Source: Taudactylus pleione (taxonomy: Eukaryota; Chordata; Amphibia; Anura; Myobatrachidae). Taken from it: a DNA stretch of 64,000 nucleotides. The position numbers and the translations under genes are program-made. Positions 33,985-45,344 of this stretch are shown one piece after another. The notes beneath the pieces are model-generated. The model saw nothing but the letters and a program-made list of their open reading frames with translations. It searched no databases and was not told the DNA's origin. Within the stretch, counting starts at the first letter, position 1. Each line of letters opens with the position of its first letter. The stretch covers positions 18,306,501 to 18,370,500 of the forward strand of contig JAUIMM010000115.1 of NCBI GenBank assembly GCA_031769625.1, read 5' to 3'.

Positions 33985-34490
33985 CATGTCGACATGCATT
34001 AGGTCGAAATGTGTACATGCAGTGACCATGGTAACATTCATAATGCCTACACGGATGACATGTCAACATGATAGAATGTCTACCTAACCTCCCCAGTGGC
34101 CCGGCACTACTTACCTGGTCCTGGTGGCAGTAGTGCCAATAGTGTAGTATACTGGGTCTCAACGGTCATGTAATGTGCCAACGTTCATATACCTGCCCTA
34201 ATCTCTAACCCTTCCTCTAGTGCCTATCTCTAACCCGCCCCATCCGCAGCCTAACCCAGACCCTCCTGGCGGCGCCCAACCCTGATCATCAGTATTCTGG
34301 GAGTATCAAGTTTTCACATGGTAACATTTCATACGTGGACATTGTGAACATGTTGACATTCTGAGGATGTTGACTTGGTGCCTGTCAACATGTTGAACCA
34401 TGTTGACTTTCTAGTGTTTACATTGTGATGTTGACATTATGAATGTCGACATGGTAAATATCATCCATGTGACTTGGATACCAGAAAAAA
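33985..34490. repeat. MITE-like repeat with GTCGACAT ends and CCTAACCC core
   Basis: Left 'catgtcgacatgcattaggtcg' and right 'gaatgtcgacatgg' are inverted. Arms are rich in CATGTTGAC/GTCAACATG units. The core (34195-34290) has 'ctaacccttcctctagtgcct' and similar units. Same family theme as 37444-37813 and 24700-24915. Confidence 0.5.
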
Positions 34491-35650
34491 TACCAGAGGT
34501 CAATAAAAAATAAAACACCCTACTGAAAGCATTAGTCAGAATTTGTAAACCATGAGCCACTTCCCATGCCAGCTTCTCGCACTGATGGCAGAGCTACGAT
34601 GATCTCACCCAGCTTCCGCAGTCCTTTTTCTGCAGGACATGAAGATTACTTTGAAGACTAACAGTTGTTCTTGAAATACACTACAAGCAGTACATATAAA
34701 ACACATTGCACGCTAGGTTATATATAAATTGTACATTCACAGAGAATGCCCCTATACACATTGGAAGGATGCCTTTACAAAAGCTTTAGTTTAATTCAAT
34801 GTATTACTATTGAACCGTTGCAACTAAATAAAGAATGGAAGCTTAGGTTGCATAAAAAAAAAAATCGGAATCACTGCATATGCCATAATTTGTTTATTCA
34901 TTGGCAACAAAATTCATAGCCGTAATCCAAGGAAGGGAGCCAGAAATTGGTTAAAATCAGTTCAAATTATAGGAGGCCATTTATTTCTTGTGTACTGTAA
35001 TATCCCTACAATATGCTTGTTAACAGTAATGTAAATGGAGCAGACCCCTGACATGCAGTGTCTTCAACCGTGAAATGTCATCTCTAAAGGTGTTTCCCAA
35101 TCACACAAATCAGCCAATGGGGTTTGAAGAAATTGATGAAATGATGGGGACTTTCCATCTTCCTCCATTCTAACCCAGGGCCTTAGTCATTTCTAAGGCA
35201 TGTTAGTATATGATTATTACAAAGCATAAAATAAATGATCAATGAGTTGAAAACCATTAACTATTTAATGGTTTTGGGGAAAAAAAATTCTCCAGGGTAG
35301 GTAACACATTTGTCACAGTGCGAGCTAACTATGACTTGGGTCCTGGGGCTCCAGAAAGATATTTTCCACAATAATTTTTCCCTCATTCACGAAGAAAATA
35401 TTGTATATTTTAATAGCATTTATTCTGGGAATACTGTCTCATGTAGTAAATGTCTACAAATACAGCAACTGCCCAGTCTGGATCCAGCAAATTGGGTGCA
35501 ACTCACCAGTCCATTTTACTTAAAAATATTTAGAAAAAAAAAAAATCAGAAGTGAAAAGATTAATGTTTTTCCAGTTCAAACACCATGAAGATATCCAAC
35601 GTCTGACAAAAATATAAACAATGTGCATATTGAAATGGTTCCATATTTAC
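34491..35650. other. Intronic, no recognisable gene
   Basis: AT-rich with several A-runs; no motif seen. Confidence 0.4.
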
Positions 35651-35916
35651 ACCGATCAGCCATAATATTAAAATCAAGTGCCTACTATTGTGTAGGTCCC
35701 CCTCGTGATGCCAAAACAGCTCTGACCCTTCGAGGCATGAACTTCACAAGACCTCTGAAAGTGTCCTGTGGAATCTGGCACCAAGAGGTTAGCAGCACAT
35801 CCTTTAAATCCTGTCACTTGCCAAGCTCTGACTTGTTTTTCCAGTGATTGGATTGAGATCTAGGGAATTTTGGGGCCAAGTCAACATCTTATACTCTGTC
35901 ATGTTCCTCAAACGGA
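35651..35916 (-). pseudogene. Tc1/mariner-type transposase C-terminal fragment
   Basis: On the minus strand, 35700-35810 reads LTSWCQIPQDTFRGLVKFMP and RRVRAVLASRGGPTQ then stop. This is the form of a Tc1/mariner C-terminus (helices, then GGPTxY end). Upstream (35865-35890) 'cctagatctcaatccaatc' gives SLDLNPI, the DLNPIE region with the catalytic Glu lost. The terminus is near 'accgatcagccataatatta'. The left border is with the next MITE. Only about 260 bp remain. Confidence 0.6.
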
Positions 35917-36215
35917 ATGAGTACAGAATCCCGAAGCCGGCATCCCGACAGGGTTAGAATACAGACACTTGTTGGTCGGTATGCTAACCCTCCCCCTCTC
36001 CCTACCCTAACCCTCAGCTTGTGGACTCTATCCTCCCCACCTAGTGCCTGAACCTAATCCTCCCCTCCCCGCACCCTAAACCTAACCCTCCCCCTAGTGC
36101 CTAGTCCCACACCCTAATCCCCGTTATTTACCTTCAGGATGCCGACGGAGCCGGGATTCAGACTGCTGTTGGGATTCCGTTGCGGATATTTAGACCGATT
36201 ACAAAGTATAATACC
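35917..36215. repeat. MITE with GGGATTCCG arms and CCCTAACCCT core, copy 1
   Basis: The left arm ('gaagccggcatcccgac') and right arm ('gatgccgacggagccggg', 'gttgggattccg') are inverted. The core repeats 'ccctaaccctcc' and 'gtgcctaaccctaatcc'. A second copy is at 38790-39105. Confidence 0.55.
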
Positions 36216-36519
36216 TTTAACTTCTACTAATATTCTCCTTGTGTATTTTCTATCTAATAAGCTAATGGTTAGTGTATGTCTAGGGATTGAGGAGTGAATA
36301 GGGAAATGGTTGAGGACTAGAAGGGAGACGTGAGGATAGGTGATAGGTGTTCATATAAATAGGATAAAGTAACATTTGGGGAAGGGGGAGGTTGAGTTAC
36401 TGGAGTACAGGGGGTTTCGGATATATTAGTAATATTCACATATAGGCAAACTAGCTGATGTACCTGGTTTCACACCCGGGTAGACCTTTGGATATTTACG
36501 GTTTCCATTTCCATCTCAC
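36216..36519. other. Intronic, no recognisable feature
   Basis: Includes a short 'aaactagctgatgtacctgg' motif at 36448, similar to the start of the repeat at 37310. Confidence 0.35.
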
Positions 36520-36995
36520 CACACCAGTAACACATTAATCCTTAACCTCTATAGTAGTACATCACTGCTATAGTAATACATTACCCTCCCTCACCTGTGT
36601 ACTAACACATTCCACTCCCTCACCACTGTAGTAACACATTATCCTCGCTCACCTGTCGTAACACCACATTTTCCTCCCTCGCCCATCTTGTAACACATTA
36701 GACATTTCCCTCCCTCACCTGTGTAGAAATACAATTTGTCCCTCACACCTGTAGTAACACACTACCATCATTCACACCTGTAGTAGCTTATTCCCCTCCC
36801 TCACCTATAACATATTACCCCCGCTAACCCCTGTAGTAAAACATTCCTCTCCCTCACTCCATAGTAACAGATTTGACATTCCCCTCCCTCACCTGTGTAG
36901 TAACACATTCCATACCTATGTAGTAACACATTCCCTTCCCTCACCTCTATAGTAACACATTTTCCTCTCTCACCTCTGTAGGAAAACATTTCCTT
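36520..36995. repeat. Degenerate minisatellite (ACACATT...CCTCCCTCACCTGTGTAGTA)
   Basis: About a dozen diverged units of roughly 28-40 bp built on 'cctccctcacctgtgtagtaacacatt'. Pyrimidine-rich on the + strand, so the minus frames look Gly/Arg-rich; these are not genes. Confidence 0.8.
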
Positions 36996-37266
36996 CCCAC
37001 ACTATTCAAATAGGGGAGCCACACCAACTGCCAGTGATGTTTGGCAGCACTTGGGGTGACAGTGCTGCAGCCACCATGAGTCAGTCAGGCAGGACATTGC
37101 ACAGGGGAAGAAATATTTTAGCCCTTCTCACCCCCTTAGGAGTCAAATGTAGAAAAATCCTTTCTTAGTGGGCACCTACGTCATGGAAGGAATATACTCT
37201 CCGATTTTCATGTTTCCAAGTCAAGGTTTATGGGCTGGGCATTGATGAGTCAGTCAGGACATTTAA

Positions 37267-37300
<34 letters not shown>

Positions 37301-37309
37301 CACACACAC
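36996..37309. other. Intronic; partial MITE and (AT)n
   Basis: 37008-37060 shares 'attcaaataggggagccacac' with the inner part of the MITE at 30643. 37270-37299 is an (AT)n microsatellite. Confidence 0.5.
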
Positions 37310-38222
37310 TAGCTGAACTACCCGGCATTGCCCAGTGTAAATATTCCCATGAGGAAAGTTCTGTCTGGCGCACTCAGCTGTGAGGTCCATTCGGGACCCC
37401 GACCACTCCATTAGGCATCCCAGACCAATTGGGGTTCCGGACTGTAGATAGACAGTAATTAGATTGACAGTGTCTAGATCGACACCAGATGTTAGACAGT
37501 CAAAGGGTTGACATGTAAGAAGATCAATGCGGTCAAAGGGTCGACACGAAAATGGTCGACGCATGATTTTTATTTTTTTTAGGGTTAGGCACTTACTGGA
37601 GGGTTAGGCACCAGGAGGGAGGGTTAGGGTTAGGCACTAGAAGGGACGGTTAGGGTCAGGCACCTACCCCGACGGTTAGGCACCAGGAGGGAGGGTTAGG
37701 GTGAAGATTAGGGCTAAAAAAAAATAATGTGCCGACCATTTTCATGTCGACCTTTTGTACCTGTCGACCTTTTGTCAGTCTAACATCTGGTGTCTACCTA
37801 ATTACTGTCTATCTCTTATACCACACCCGACCAATTGTCACCCCTCTGTGAAGTTTTCATCAAAATCCATACAGTGGAAGGCCCAGAACAGGCTCCCCGG
37901 GTCAAAGTTCTGCCCAACGTACACCGAGAGTTCCGACCGGGACATCAACCCCCTAGTATATCTTCTGGGATCCAGTGTTACCACACTGAGAAGTTTTTGT
38001 CCAAATCCATCCAGTGGAAGGCTCAGAACAGGTTCCCCGGGTCAAAGTTCTGCCCAACATACACCAACGGGAGGTTCAACCAGGACCCTAACCCCCCTAA
38101 AACCTGGCCAGGATTTAACTGGACCACCTCGCGTTGGTTTCATCCCAATCAGTTCAGAGGTGTCCGATTGCATAACCAGACAGACAGACAAACAAACGGA
38201 CCAATGAATTTTATATATAAGA
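37310..38222 (+). repeat. Interspersed repeat with GACAGACAGACAAACAAACGG tail
   Basis: Starts near 'ctagctgaactacccggcattgcc' and ends in 'aaccagacagacagacaaac' then 'ttttatatataagatgagg', a tail style found on dispersed repeats of many animals. It contains two tandem units of about 140 bp (37851 and 37991, sharing CCCCGGGTCAAAGTTCTGCC) and is split by a MITE at 37444-37813. The class is not determined. Confidence 0.5.
37444..37813. mobile_element. MITE with GTAGATAGACAGTAATTAG ends and TTAGGG-like core
   Basis: The ends GATAGACAGTAATTAG and CTAATTACTGTCTATC are perfect inverted repeats; a second inverted block ('gacaccagatgttagac' / 'gtctaacatctggtgtc') lies inside them. The core (37580-37710) repeats 'ggttagggttaggcac' units. 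It interrupts the repeat at 37310-38222. Confidence 0.75.
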
Positions 38223-38789
38223 TGAGGTCTTTATAATAGGCACCTTACTATATGTCTGATGGATATGCGTTTGAACGTTCTGTTATTATACCAGTTCCAA
38301 TAATATAAGTAGAATACATATGTTCAAAGTTTGAGAATAGAGGATCTGAACTCTGTTAATAAAATCTTCATACAAAGTGTGCTGTCTTATTGTCTGCAAT
38401 TTAGAATTTAGCGGTGTGACTCTAATAATATAGGAATACTATAGGTGAAGACCATAACCATAAGTTACTGTGGAGGCACCAAGAAGAACATTAGATATCA
38501 GCAACTGAATTCTTGTCTGCAGTGTACCAGGCCATTGATGGTGAGGCAGGGTAACCATCTTGCCTTCAGGTCCTGTTCAGTACCTCATATGGGCAGGCCT
38601 TGGTACAAAATCAAGCAGCAAGCTCAAAAAGTTGCTGATAACCCGGTGGCTTGTGGAGTGAAGTGAGTGCAATGCATTTAGACTGGAGTTATCATGGTGT
38701 GCAGTGAACCTCTTCTGGAAATACTGTCCTGCTGTATCCCATCACAGCAAAGAAGCAAGGTTTTCCACAGGTTAAATAATACTTAATAG
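38223..38789. other. Intronic, no recognisable feature
   Basis: Nothing identifiable. Confidence 0.4.
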
Positions 38790-39105
38790 GGAATCTGGTA
38801 TGAAATACCGACATTCGGGATCCTGGTGGTCAGATTCCGATGCCGGGATTCCGACAGGGTTAACATACCAAGACTTTTTGGTTGGTATGCTAACCCTTCC
38901 CCTCTCCCTACTCAAACCCTAACTCTTGGTGCCTAACCCTAACCTCCCACTCCCCGCAACCTAAACCTAACCCTCCCCCCAACCCCGTTACTTACCTTTG
39001 GCATCCCGGCGGTCGAGATGCCGGCACCGGGATTCTGACCGGCGTCGGTATTCTGGTGCCGGTAATGTAAGTGTCTGCATCCCGACCACTGGGATGCTGA
39101 ACGCA
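38790..39105. repeat. MITE with GGGATTCCG arms and CCCTAACC core, copy 2
   Basis: Same organisation as 35917-36215: arm 'gatgccgggattccgacagggtta', core 'cctaaccctaacctccc' and 'aacctaaacctaaccctcc', right arm 'ccggcaccgggattctgacc'. Confidence 0.6.
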
Positions 39106-40045
39106 TACTCTTACTAGGAACACCGATATCATGCAAAAGATTAAAAAGGTTTGTTTAACGATCTGGTATAAATCCTAAAATAATCACAATATAAATAAAG
39201 TTATATCCTACTCTTACAATATAGTCTTCTCGTTATACATTTGTATAGCATTTCAGTAAGTAACACTAGTTCAACAAGGTTAAGTTTCTCAGATATGCAC
39301 AATATACAATTTAACAATATCTATAAAAAGGTAATGCACACAAATATTAGATATTCTGCACTAAATTGCTCTGTATTTTTCTTTATGCAATAGCGGCCTA
39401 CAGCATTCACTATACTGAATTGCAAGCTCGCTCAAAACTCTACAAGGACTACAGCTCACACTATACTGAATACATCGTTGATTAAATTGAAATAAAATCT
39501 TACACAATAAATGTAAATTAGTAATACTTATCAAAAAATAATATCACCATATTAAAGAGTACTTTTGTGGCTGGATAGTGCGCCGGAGAGCGTTGGCTAG
39601 CATAAGCTTAAAGACCTGCACAGTACTGAGTACTGTTGCAGCGTATCGCAGTGACCACTACCCCTCTGCTTCCAGCCTCAGCAGGAAAATCTGGGGGTCT
39701 CCAAACTTCTTCAGCTTATCACCTCCCTGCAGCTTGTTTGTCTGCTTCTTTCTCTCATTTAGGATCTAACTCCGATTAATGGCCATATTCAATTAAATGC
39801 GAAAAGTCAGTTGCCGGACTTTTTGCCGCCATCAGAGGTTTTGGGCGCGAAAAAGTATCGCGCTCGTCCCCGCGTATCCCAGTATTTAATTCCAAATCGC
39901 CGAAAACGGGTCCCGGCGAAAATGAAGTGAGTGAAAAGTGCTGTCATTTTTAGGGTAAACAGCCTTATACCCCCCTAAAGATGCTGTGACATGGGGGTTC
40001 ACTATGGATACCCCCGAATAGCCCTGCTGAATGTATTTTTGCTGA
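39106..40045. other. Intronic; partial MITE
   Basis: 39779-39935 begins 'ggccatattcaattaaatgcg' and is GC-richer with GGCGAAAA motifs, like one end of an A/T-flanked MITE; no matching right end seen. Otherwise featureless. Confidence 0.35.
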
Positions 40046-40270
40046 ATTTGTGTTGATAAAACAGAAGTCCTTATGATAGGTCACAGGACAGGGCTACAGC
40101 ATAGCCAACCAACAGAACTTACGATTGGGGGGTTCAGAATTACAAAACACTAAACATGTGCGGAATCTTGGTGTTGTCCTGGATAATGGTTTGACACTTA
40201 AACATCAGGTATCAGCCACAATCAAATCCTCATTCTTTCATCTGAGGAACATAGCCAGAATCAAGCACAA
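40046..40270 (+). pseudogene. L2/CR1-type LINE reverse transcriptase fragment
   Basis: The + strand reads VDKTEVLMIGHRTGLQ (from about 40053), then after a frame change NLGVVLDNGLTLKHQVSATI and KSSFFHLRNIARI (40163-40264). These are the thumb-side motifs of L2/CR1-group reverse transcriptases (NxxKTEVLLIG and the NLGVxLD...HV...FFHLRNIARI block). The fragment stops where a MITE begins at 40273 and does not continue after it. Confidence 0.75.
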
Positions 40271-40272
40271 TA

Positions 40273-40446
40273 GGGCCTGATTCAGAGCCGGACGCTATTT
40301 GCGGACACTCGTTCCAAAAAAGGGTCCGGCTATTTAAATTGAGCGCTCGCTCTTTGCGATTTGTTGACGTCTCTATGTCTGAGCCTGCGAATGAAAAATT
40401 TGCTCGCTATATTGTAAAGACGCCCCTCTAAGTCTGCTGTCTGAAT
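40273..40446. mobile_element. Short Harbinger-like MITE, GATTCAGA ends
   Basis: Left end AGGGCCTGATTCAGAGCC; right end 'gctgtctgaatccttta' is its imperfect complement. It abuts the LINE fragment at 40046-40270. Confidence 0.45.
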
Positions 40447-40760
40447 CCTTTAGCCTGTAGCATAATCTCTTGCACTTGGCCTCACTGTTTCCATCTGCTG
40501 CCTTTCCCAGGATCTCTATAAGGAAGTGGCTATTGTCTTTTCTCAGTATGTCTTAGTCTGTCTGCTGCCTATCTTGGTCTCTCTAAGAATGTTTCTCAGA
40601 CTACCAAAGCTATCTCCCAGTGTGACAGCTGTGTGCCCCTCTCTCTCTCTGATCATCTTCAGCTACTCAAGGACGTCCTCAGCTCTACTCTCCCAAGGGC
40701 TCCAATTGTCACTCCTCAAACTACTCTTTCTTTAACATTTTTTTAAATAAATACTACTTT
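40447..40760. other. Intronic, no recognisable feature
   Basis: Pyrimidine-rich sequence, no motif. Confidence 0.4.
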
Positions 40761-40900
40761 GGGGCCTATTTATGAACGAACTTTATCATACGCAATTGTT
40801 TGAAAAATGACTGGAGCTGATTGGCTGGAGCACCATTTTTCATACACAATGAGTTTTATTACTCGTAGCATATGATAAAACTTGTTGGTAAATAGGCCCC
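40761..40900. mobile_element. 140-bp MITE with GGGGCCTATTTA ends
   Basis: GGGGCCTATTTATGAACGAAC at the left and TTGGTAAATAGGCCCC at the right are inverted repeats. The inside is near-palindromic ('tttatcatacgca' / 'gcatatgataaa'). Confidence 0.7.
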
Positions 40901-42361
40901 TGTTGCTCTGAATAATCAGTAGGGGCAAAACAAATATACGTAATAAAAACAAACTTACTTGTTCTCCCACCTAACGACTGGTGGGGACCCCAGCAGCCCC
41001 CTGGTCAGATTGGGAAGTGATGCTGGCATGCACATTACTTTTGAAAAAAAACAAAACACTGAAAATGCTGTGGGTAGGGACTTGTTCCACAAACTTCAAA
41101 ACCCCACCACATAGAAAGATGGGAGACCCCTCTTTCAAACAATATGCCACATAAAAGCTAATGTTTGGTGATATCACTGATACCCAGACATTAACCACCA
41201 GCACTACAGAAGAATGTAGTCCAGACATGGGGAAGATCTCCCCCAACCTGGCTACAAATAAAAGGGCACCCATTTTAGAAATAGGGAGATCTCCTCTTTC
41301 ACATGTTGGGACCCAGTATTGCCTGTTGATCACTGTGCTCTATCACACCCATAATGACATCTGCAACCTAATGGGCACCCATATTTCAAGGTGGGGAGTC
41401 CCATAAAATTATGTGGCCCACTAGTAGCTATTGTCTGGTGTTCATAAGTCAGTATTTTTTTGCGCTACGGAAAATGTTTTCCGTATTTGGGAGGGATGGT
41501 ACTACGTGCCTTATCACACATTAATTACATCTGTAAATTTTGGTTTACCCACATGACCAAGGGGAATCCCCTCTTTCAAATATAGTTTTCCATAGATGGA
41601 AGGGCATGTTTCTCCCTTTATCTCCCATACTTGCTTGCACACACATGGGGGCACCCTCTCTTGAAAGAGTGGAGCCTCTTTCAACAATGATCACCAGACA
41701 ATAACTGAAACAGTACATACAAAAAAAATCCAGTTTTCCACAGATGGGGGATTTAACGCCCATATCTCCCCCTTCTTGTGTCAAATTAAAAAAAAGAGAT
41801 CATCCCTCATTGCGGAAGGTTGTCTAGCATATAAAATGGTGGTAGTCCTTTTTGGGCTACCGTATTCTTCTTATAAATAGTAAGCACTTAAATCAAGACA
41901 GCAAATTTAAAAAACATGCATTTTCATTTCCAGTGCAGATATTGTTATCAAAATCTACACATAAATCCTGCTTTTCACTACTTTGAAAAGGTGGATTATT
42001 GTTGAAAGAAGAACCACAAAGTATATCTTTGCAGTGTTTATAAAATGTAAAAAAATCATGTTTGCACTTCTATAAATTTCAATAAACAAGAAATACAAAG
42101 GTGTGTGGGTAACACATAAAAAACATAATTAGTGTTGTACATTAACGAGCGCAAATGTGAAAAAATGACCTTAACATAAGGGTGAGAAAACCCTCAGCAT
42201 CAGCAGTGAAGGGGTTAAAATTACACTGGCCTGTACGCCCTTTGCCAAAATAGAGTGATTTTAGTGGGGTCTCACCGTCCACAGGCGTAGTACTATCTGC
42301 GGCTGGGACAGGTCTTTTAAGTGATACCGCGCAAATGAGTGGTAACACATAAAATGCTAAA
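40901..42361. other. Intronic, no recognisable gene
   Basis: Contains repeated short phrases ('ctctttcaa', 'ggggaccc', 'agatggggg') without clear unit or ends; open frames of up to 120 codons show no motif. Confidence 0.4.
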
Positions 42362-42439
42362 TGTAATTACATCCAAATCAGGTGAACGGTGTAGAAATTA
42401 CAACGGTTTGTATATTTGCCTCCCACTAACTTTCACTTT

Positions 42440-42700
42440 TTAATACTTTGTTGCAAATCCTTTGCAGGCAATTACAGCCTGAATTCTGGAACGCATAGAC
42501 ATCACCAGACGCTGGGTTTCATCCCTGGTGATGCTCTGCCAGGCCTCTACTGCAAATGTCTTCAGTTCCTGCTTGTTCTTGGGGCATTTTCCCTTCAGTT
42601 TTGTCTTCATCAAGTGAAATGCATGCTCAATCGGATTCAGGTCAGGGGATTGACTTGGCCATTGCATAACATTCCACATTTTAGCCTTAAAAAAAACTCT
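42440..42700 (-). pseudogene. Tc1 transposase, C-terminal part
   Basis: The minus strand reads KMWNVMQWPSQSPDLNPIEH, AFHLMKTKLKGKCPKNKQEL and ends ACKGFATKY stop. It holds the third catalytic residue (Glu of DLNPIE). The open frame continues upstream into DIRS sequence, which is not part of the transposase. It pairs with the N-terminal part at 48552-49316; together they make about 341 codons, the usual Tc1 length. Confidence 0.85.
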
Positions 42701-43929
42701 TTCTACTTCAGGGTCCATAGGGGGTCCACAGGGTTGACCTTGGGGTATAGGTTGGGAACCAAATCCGGGCACCACACAGTTAAAGCTTTTAGCTCCCAGG
42801 ATGCACTTGGGTCCACTCTCCCTATAACCCCACCCCCAAGCCAGAGGCTTCTCAGTTTAAGTTGGTGCCCGGCCGGAGTCGGGTCACCGTTTAGTGCAGT
42901 GGGGAGCTGATTAGCAGCTCCTAAGCTTTATATTTTCTAAAGGACAAAGTTTTTTATTTTTACTTTGGATTCTTCAGAGCGGCTGCGTCAGACTGTCCAT
43001 AGGACGTCTAAGCTGCCGCTCCGTCACCCCGCTGGTGCTGAGACGCCAGTACAGATCTGGGGATCTCAGCGGAACCCCAGAGTCTGTACTAGCCGGACTC
43101 TGCGGGCGCCCAGGACTGCTGCCGGAACCACGGGGAGCAGGTAAGGCGCGGGTCACCGCTTGCTGTGATCCGCGCATTTAAAATGCAGTCCTGTGCCTCC
43201 GGTCTCTGGGGACAGACCGGAGGCGCCGGCAGTGGCGGCGGGCCCCCCCATACCCCGTGTGTCCACTAGACCACCAGGGACTTAGTGTTCGGTGCAGGGA
43301 GCCGGCGTCCCGGGGGTTAATAGCCGGCCAGGGGAGGCAGCCTTCCCTGTTAGAGCGGCTCCTCCCCTCAGCTCAGCGCGCCTTTCAGTACCTATAGTCT
43401 GGCGTAGCTGAGCTGCTTCCTCCGCAGGCCACGCTTCTTCTGAGGTCTCCAGCGGCCATTTTCTCTGTGGTGCAGCAGAAATCTCTGGAGATGGCAGTTG
43501 GTCCAGTCCCCCTGCGTACCTTACCATCAGGTCAGTGTACACAGCGCTGTAGCCTTCCCAGACACTGAATCTGGGTAAGTTGCATGCAGTGTAATAGTGC
43601 AGTATATTATATGACATGTTCATGTATATATCTGCATTGTATGTGACTTATGCTAGTGCTGACTGTACTTTATTCTCTCACCTGTCAGTGTATATCTATC
43701 CCTTTTCCTTATCTGCCCTAATACAGCTGTACTTAGGGTGGTTCTGAGACCTCACATTTATATACTTGTTAATATTTGTGAGGTTTGTCACATACTGTTG
43801 CGTGCTGCACGTTGCCATATTTTGAGTGGAACTGTGTGTTGCATACGCTGAAAATGGGTCCCTGCAGCTAATTTTTAGTATCAGTCAGGACCAGTATAGC
43901 GCTGCTTGATCGCAATGCTTGGTCAGATA

Positions 43930-45340
43930 TGTCTGACCAGGAGATAGAGCGTTATACTGCACCCATTTTTACTATCCTGCAAGCCATGTGCTGCAGGTGT
44001 TAGTGCGGAGGATTTAACTCTTAAAGGGTTCTGTATGTGGCGTCATCGGGTGCCGGCCCCTTTCACGACCCCCTTGGGCGGTTTGTTTTCTCGGGATCCT
44101 CTCAATTGCGGAACGCCGGGCGGGCCCTATTGCTGTACCTCATTTGGGGTTACTTCACCATACTGCCTTTTTCATCTCAGGGTATCTTGCAGTTTCTTGC
44201 ACTCTTCTCCTGTGACACAGACTATAGCTCCCTGCAGGGGTTTTTCGAGTATATGAATTCTCCCTGGTGCCACAATAGTCTGCCATTCCCCTTGCAGGGA
44301 TTACCACAACAGCCACCCTGGGTGGATGTCGTTTTCTACGAAACGCAAATTGGCGTGGTTGACGCCCTGTGGTTACTTCCCAGTTGGCTCTGCTGTGAAC
44401 TGGATACTGTTTTGGGCTCTTTCCCTCTTACACGGGGGGAGCCTATTTCAGGTATTATTATCCCTGCTTTCGGGCTGGTAGCAGGTCCATTGGTTAGAGT
44501 GAATGTTGACCTGCACCTGTATCATACACCCTCAGTGTTACGTGCCTTCTGGTTCCCTGTTGCTGACTAGCGGGTGGATCGCATGGCAGGACTCTGGCTG
44601 TTGCCAGATACGAGGTATTACAACAGTGTTTGGCCTCCTGTCCCAAATTCCCTGGGGGTCATCACGAGCCCCTCCTGGGGTGGATGGGCGTGTTGCTCGT
44701 CTGATTACAGACGTTACTACGCATCCCATTCCTTCGTGGTCGGATTCTTCCGATCCGTAGGTGGTAACTCTGCCTGAAATCAGTATACTCGCTTTCAGGG
44801 GTTGTTACCCATCCTACCATGGCTATAGCATGGTTGGTTAATACTATTGCATACTGAGCTGATGCATTAGTAATGTTTTTTCCCCTCCAACACGTCTGGG
44901 GTTCAAATGTATTTGGTCGCTCACGTAATATTTGCAGTTGTCATAGGTGGACATGCCTATATTGGATACCAGTCTCCTAACTTTCAGAGTTCCGGCTGCG
45001 ACTGTATCCTCCGTAATACCCTATGGCTGCGCTCTGGGAATGCAGAGGTGCAGATACCATCTATAGAGTAGATCTTGTTGGGTCCTGACCTTGACAGTGG
45101 CAGTACAAATTTACCGCCTTCAGCTATGCCACTACAGGGCCTCAGACTAAGTCTATTAAGTCTTTTTGTCCTCTGGGTCAGCCTAAAGGTCTGTTTTTTT
45201 CATAGACTGTCGGCCTTTACAAGGGCCGACATATCCAGTACCGAGCAGGCCTGGACTGCCAGCCGATCCTGCTTCTGAACCTGACGAGACAGGCCTACCA
45301 CTGGGAGATGGCGATTTTCTCAGTTCGCCCGGTACTAGTG
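43930..45340 (+). pseudogene. DIRS gag-like region remnant
   Basis: Begins ATGTCTGACCAGGAGATAGAG (MSDQEIERYTAPIF), a plausible gag start just after the leader. Beyond about 44030 the coding signal breaks across frames (44037-44570 and others), with stops. No catalytic motif is expected here; assignment rests on position between the left repeat and the RT region. Confidence 0.45.
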
Positions 45341-45344
45341 TAAG

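Noticed and set aside
36801..36989. Gly/Arg-rich minus-strand frame
   Set aside because: It is the translation of a pyrimidine-rich minisatellite.
37580..37710. TTAGGG-like runs as an interstitial telomere
   Set aside because: The hexamers are irregular, separated by GGCAC, and enclosed by MITE inverted repeats.
44037..44570. 177-codon open frame as a host gene
   Set aside because: It lies inside the DIRS element between the leader and the RT region and is a gag-region remnant.
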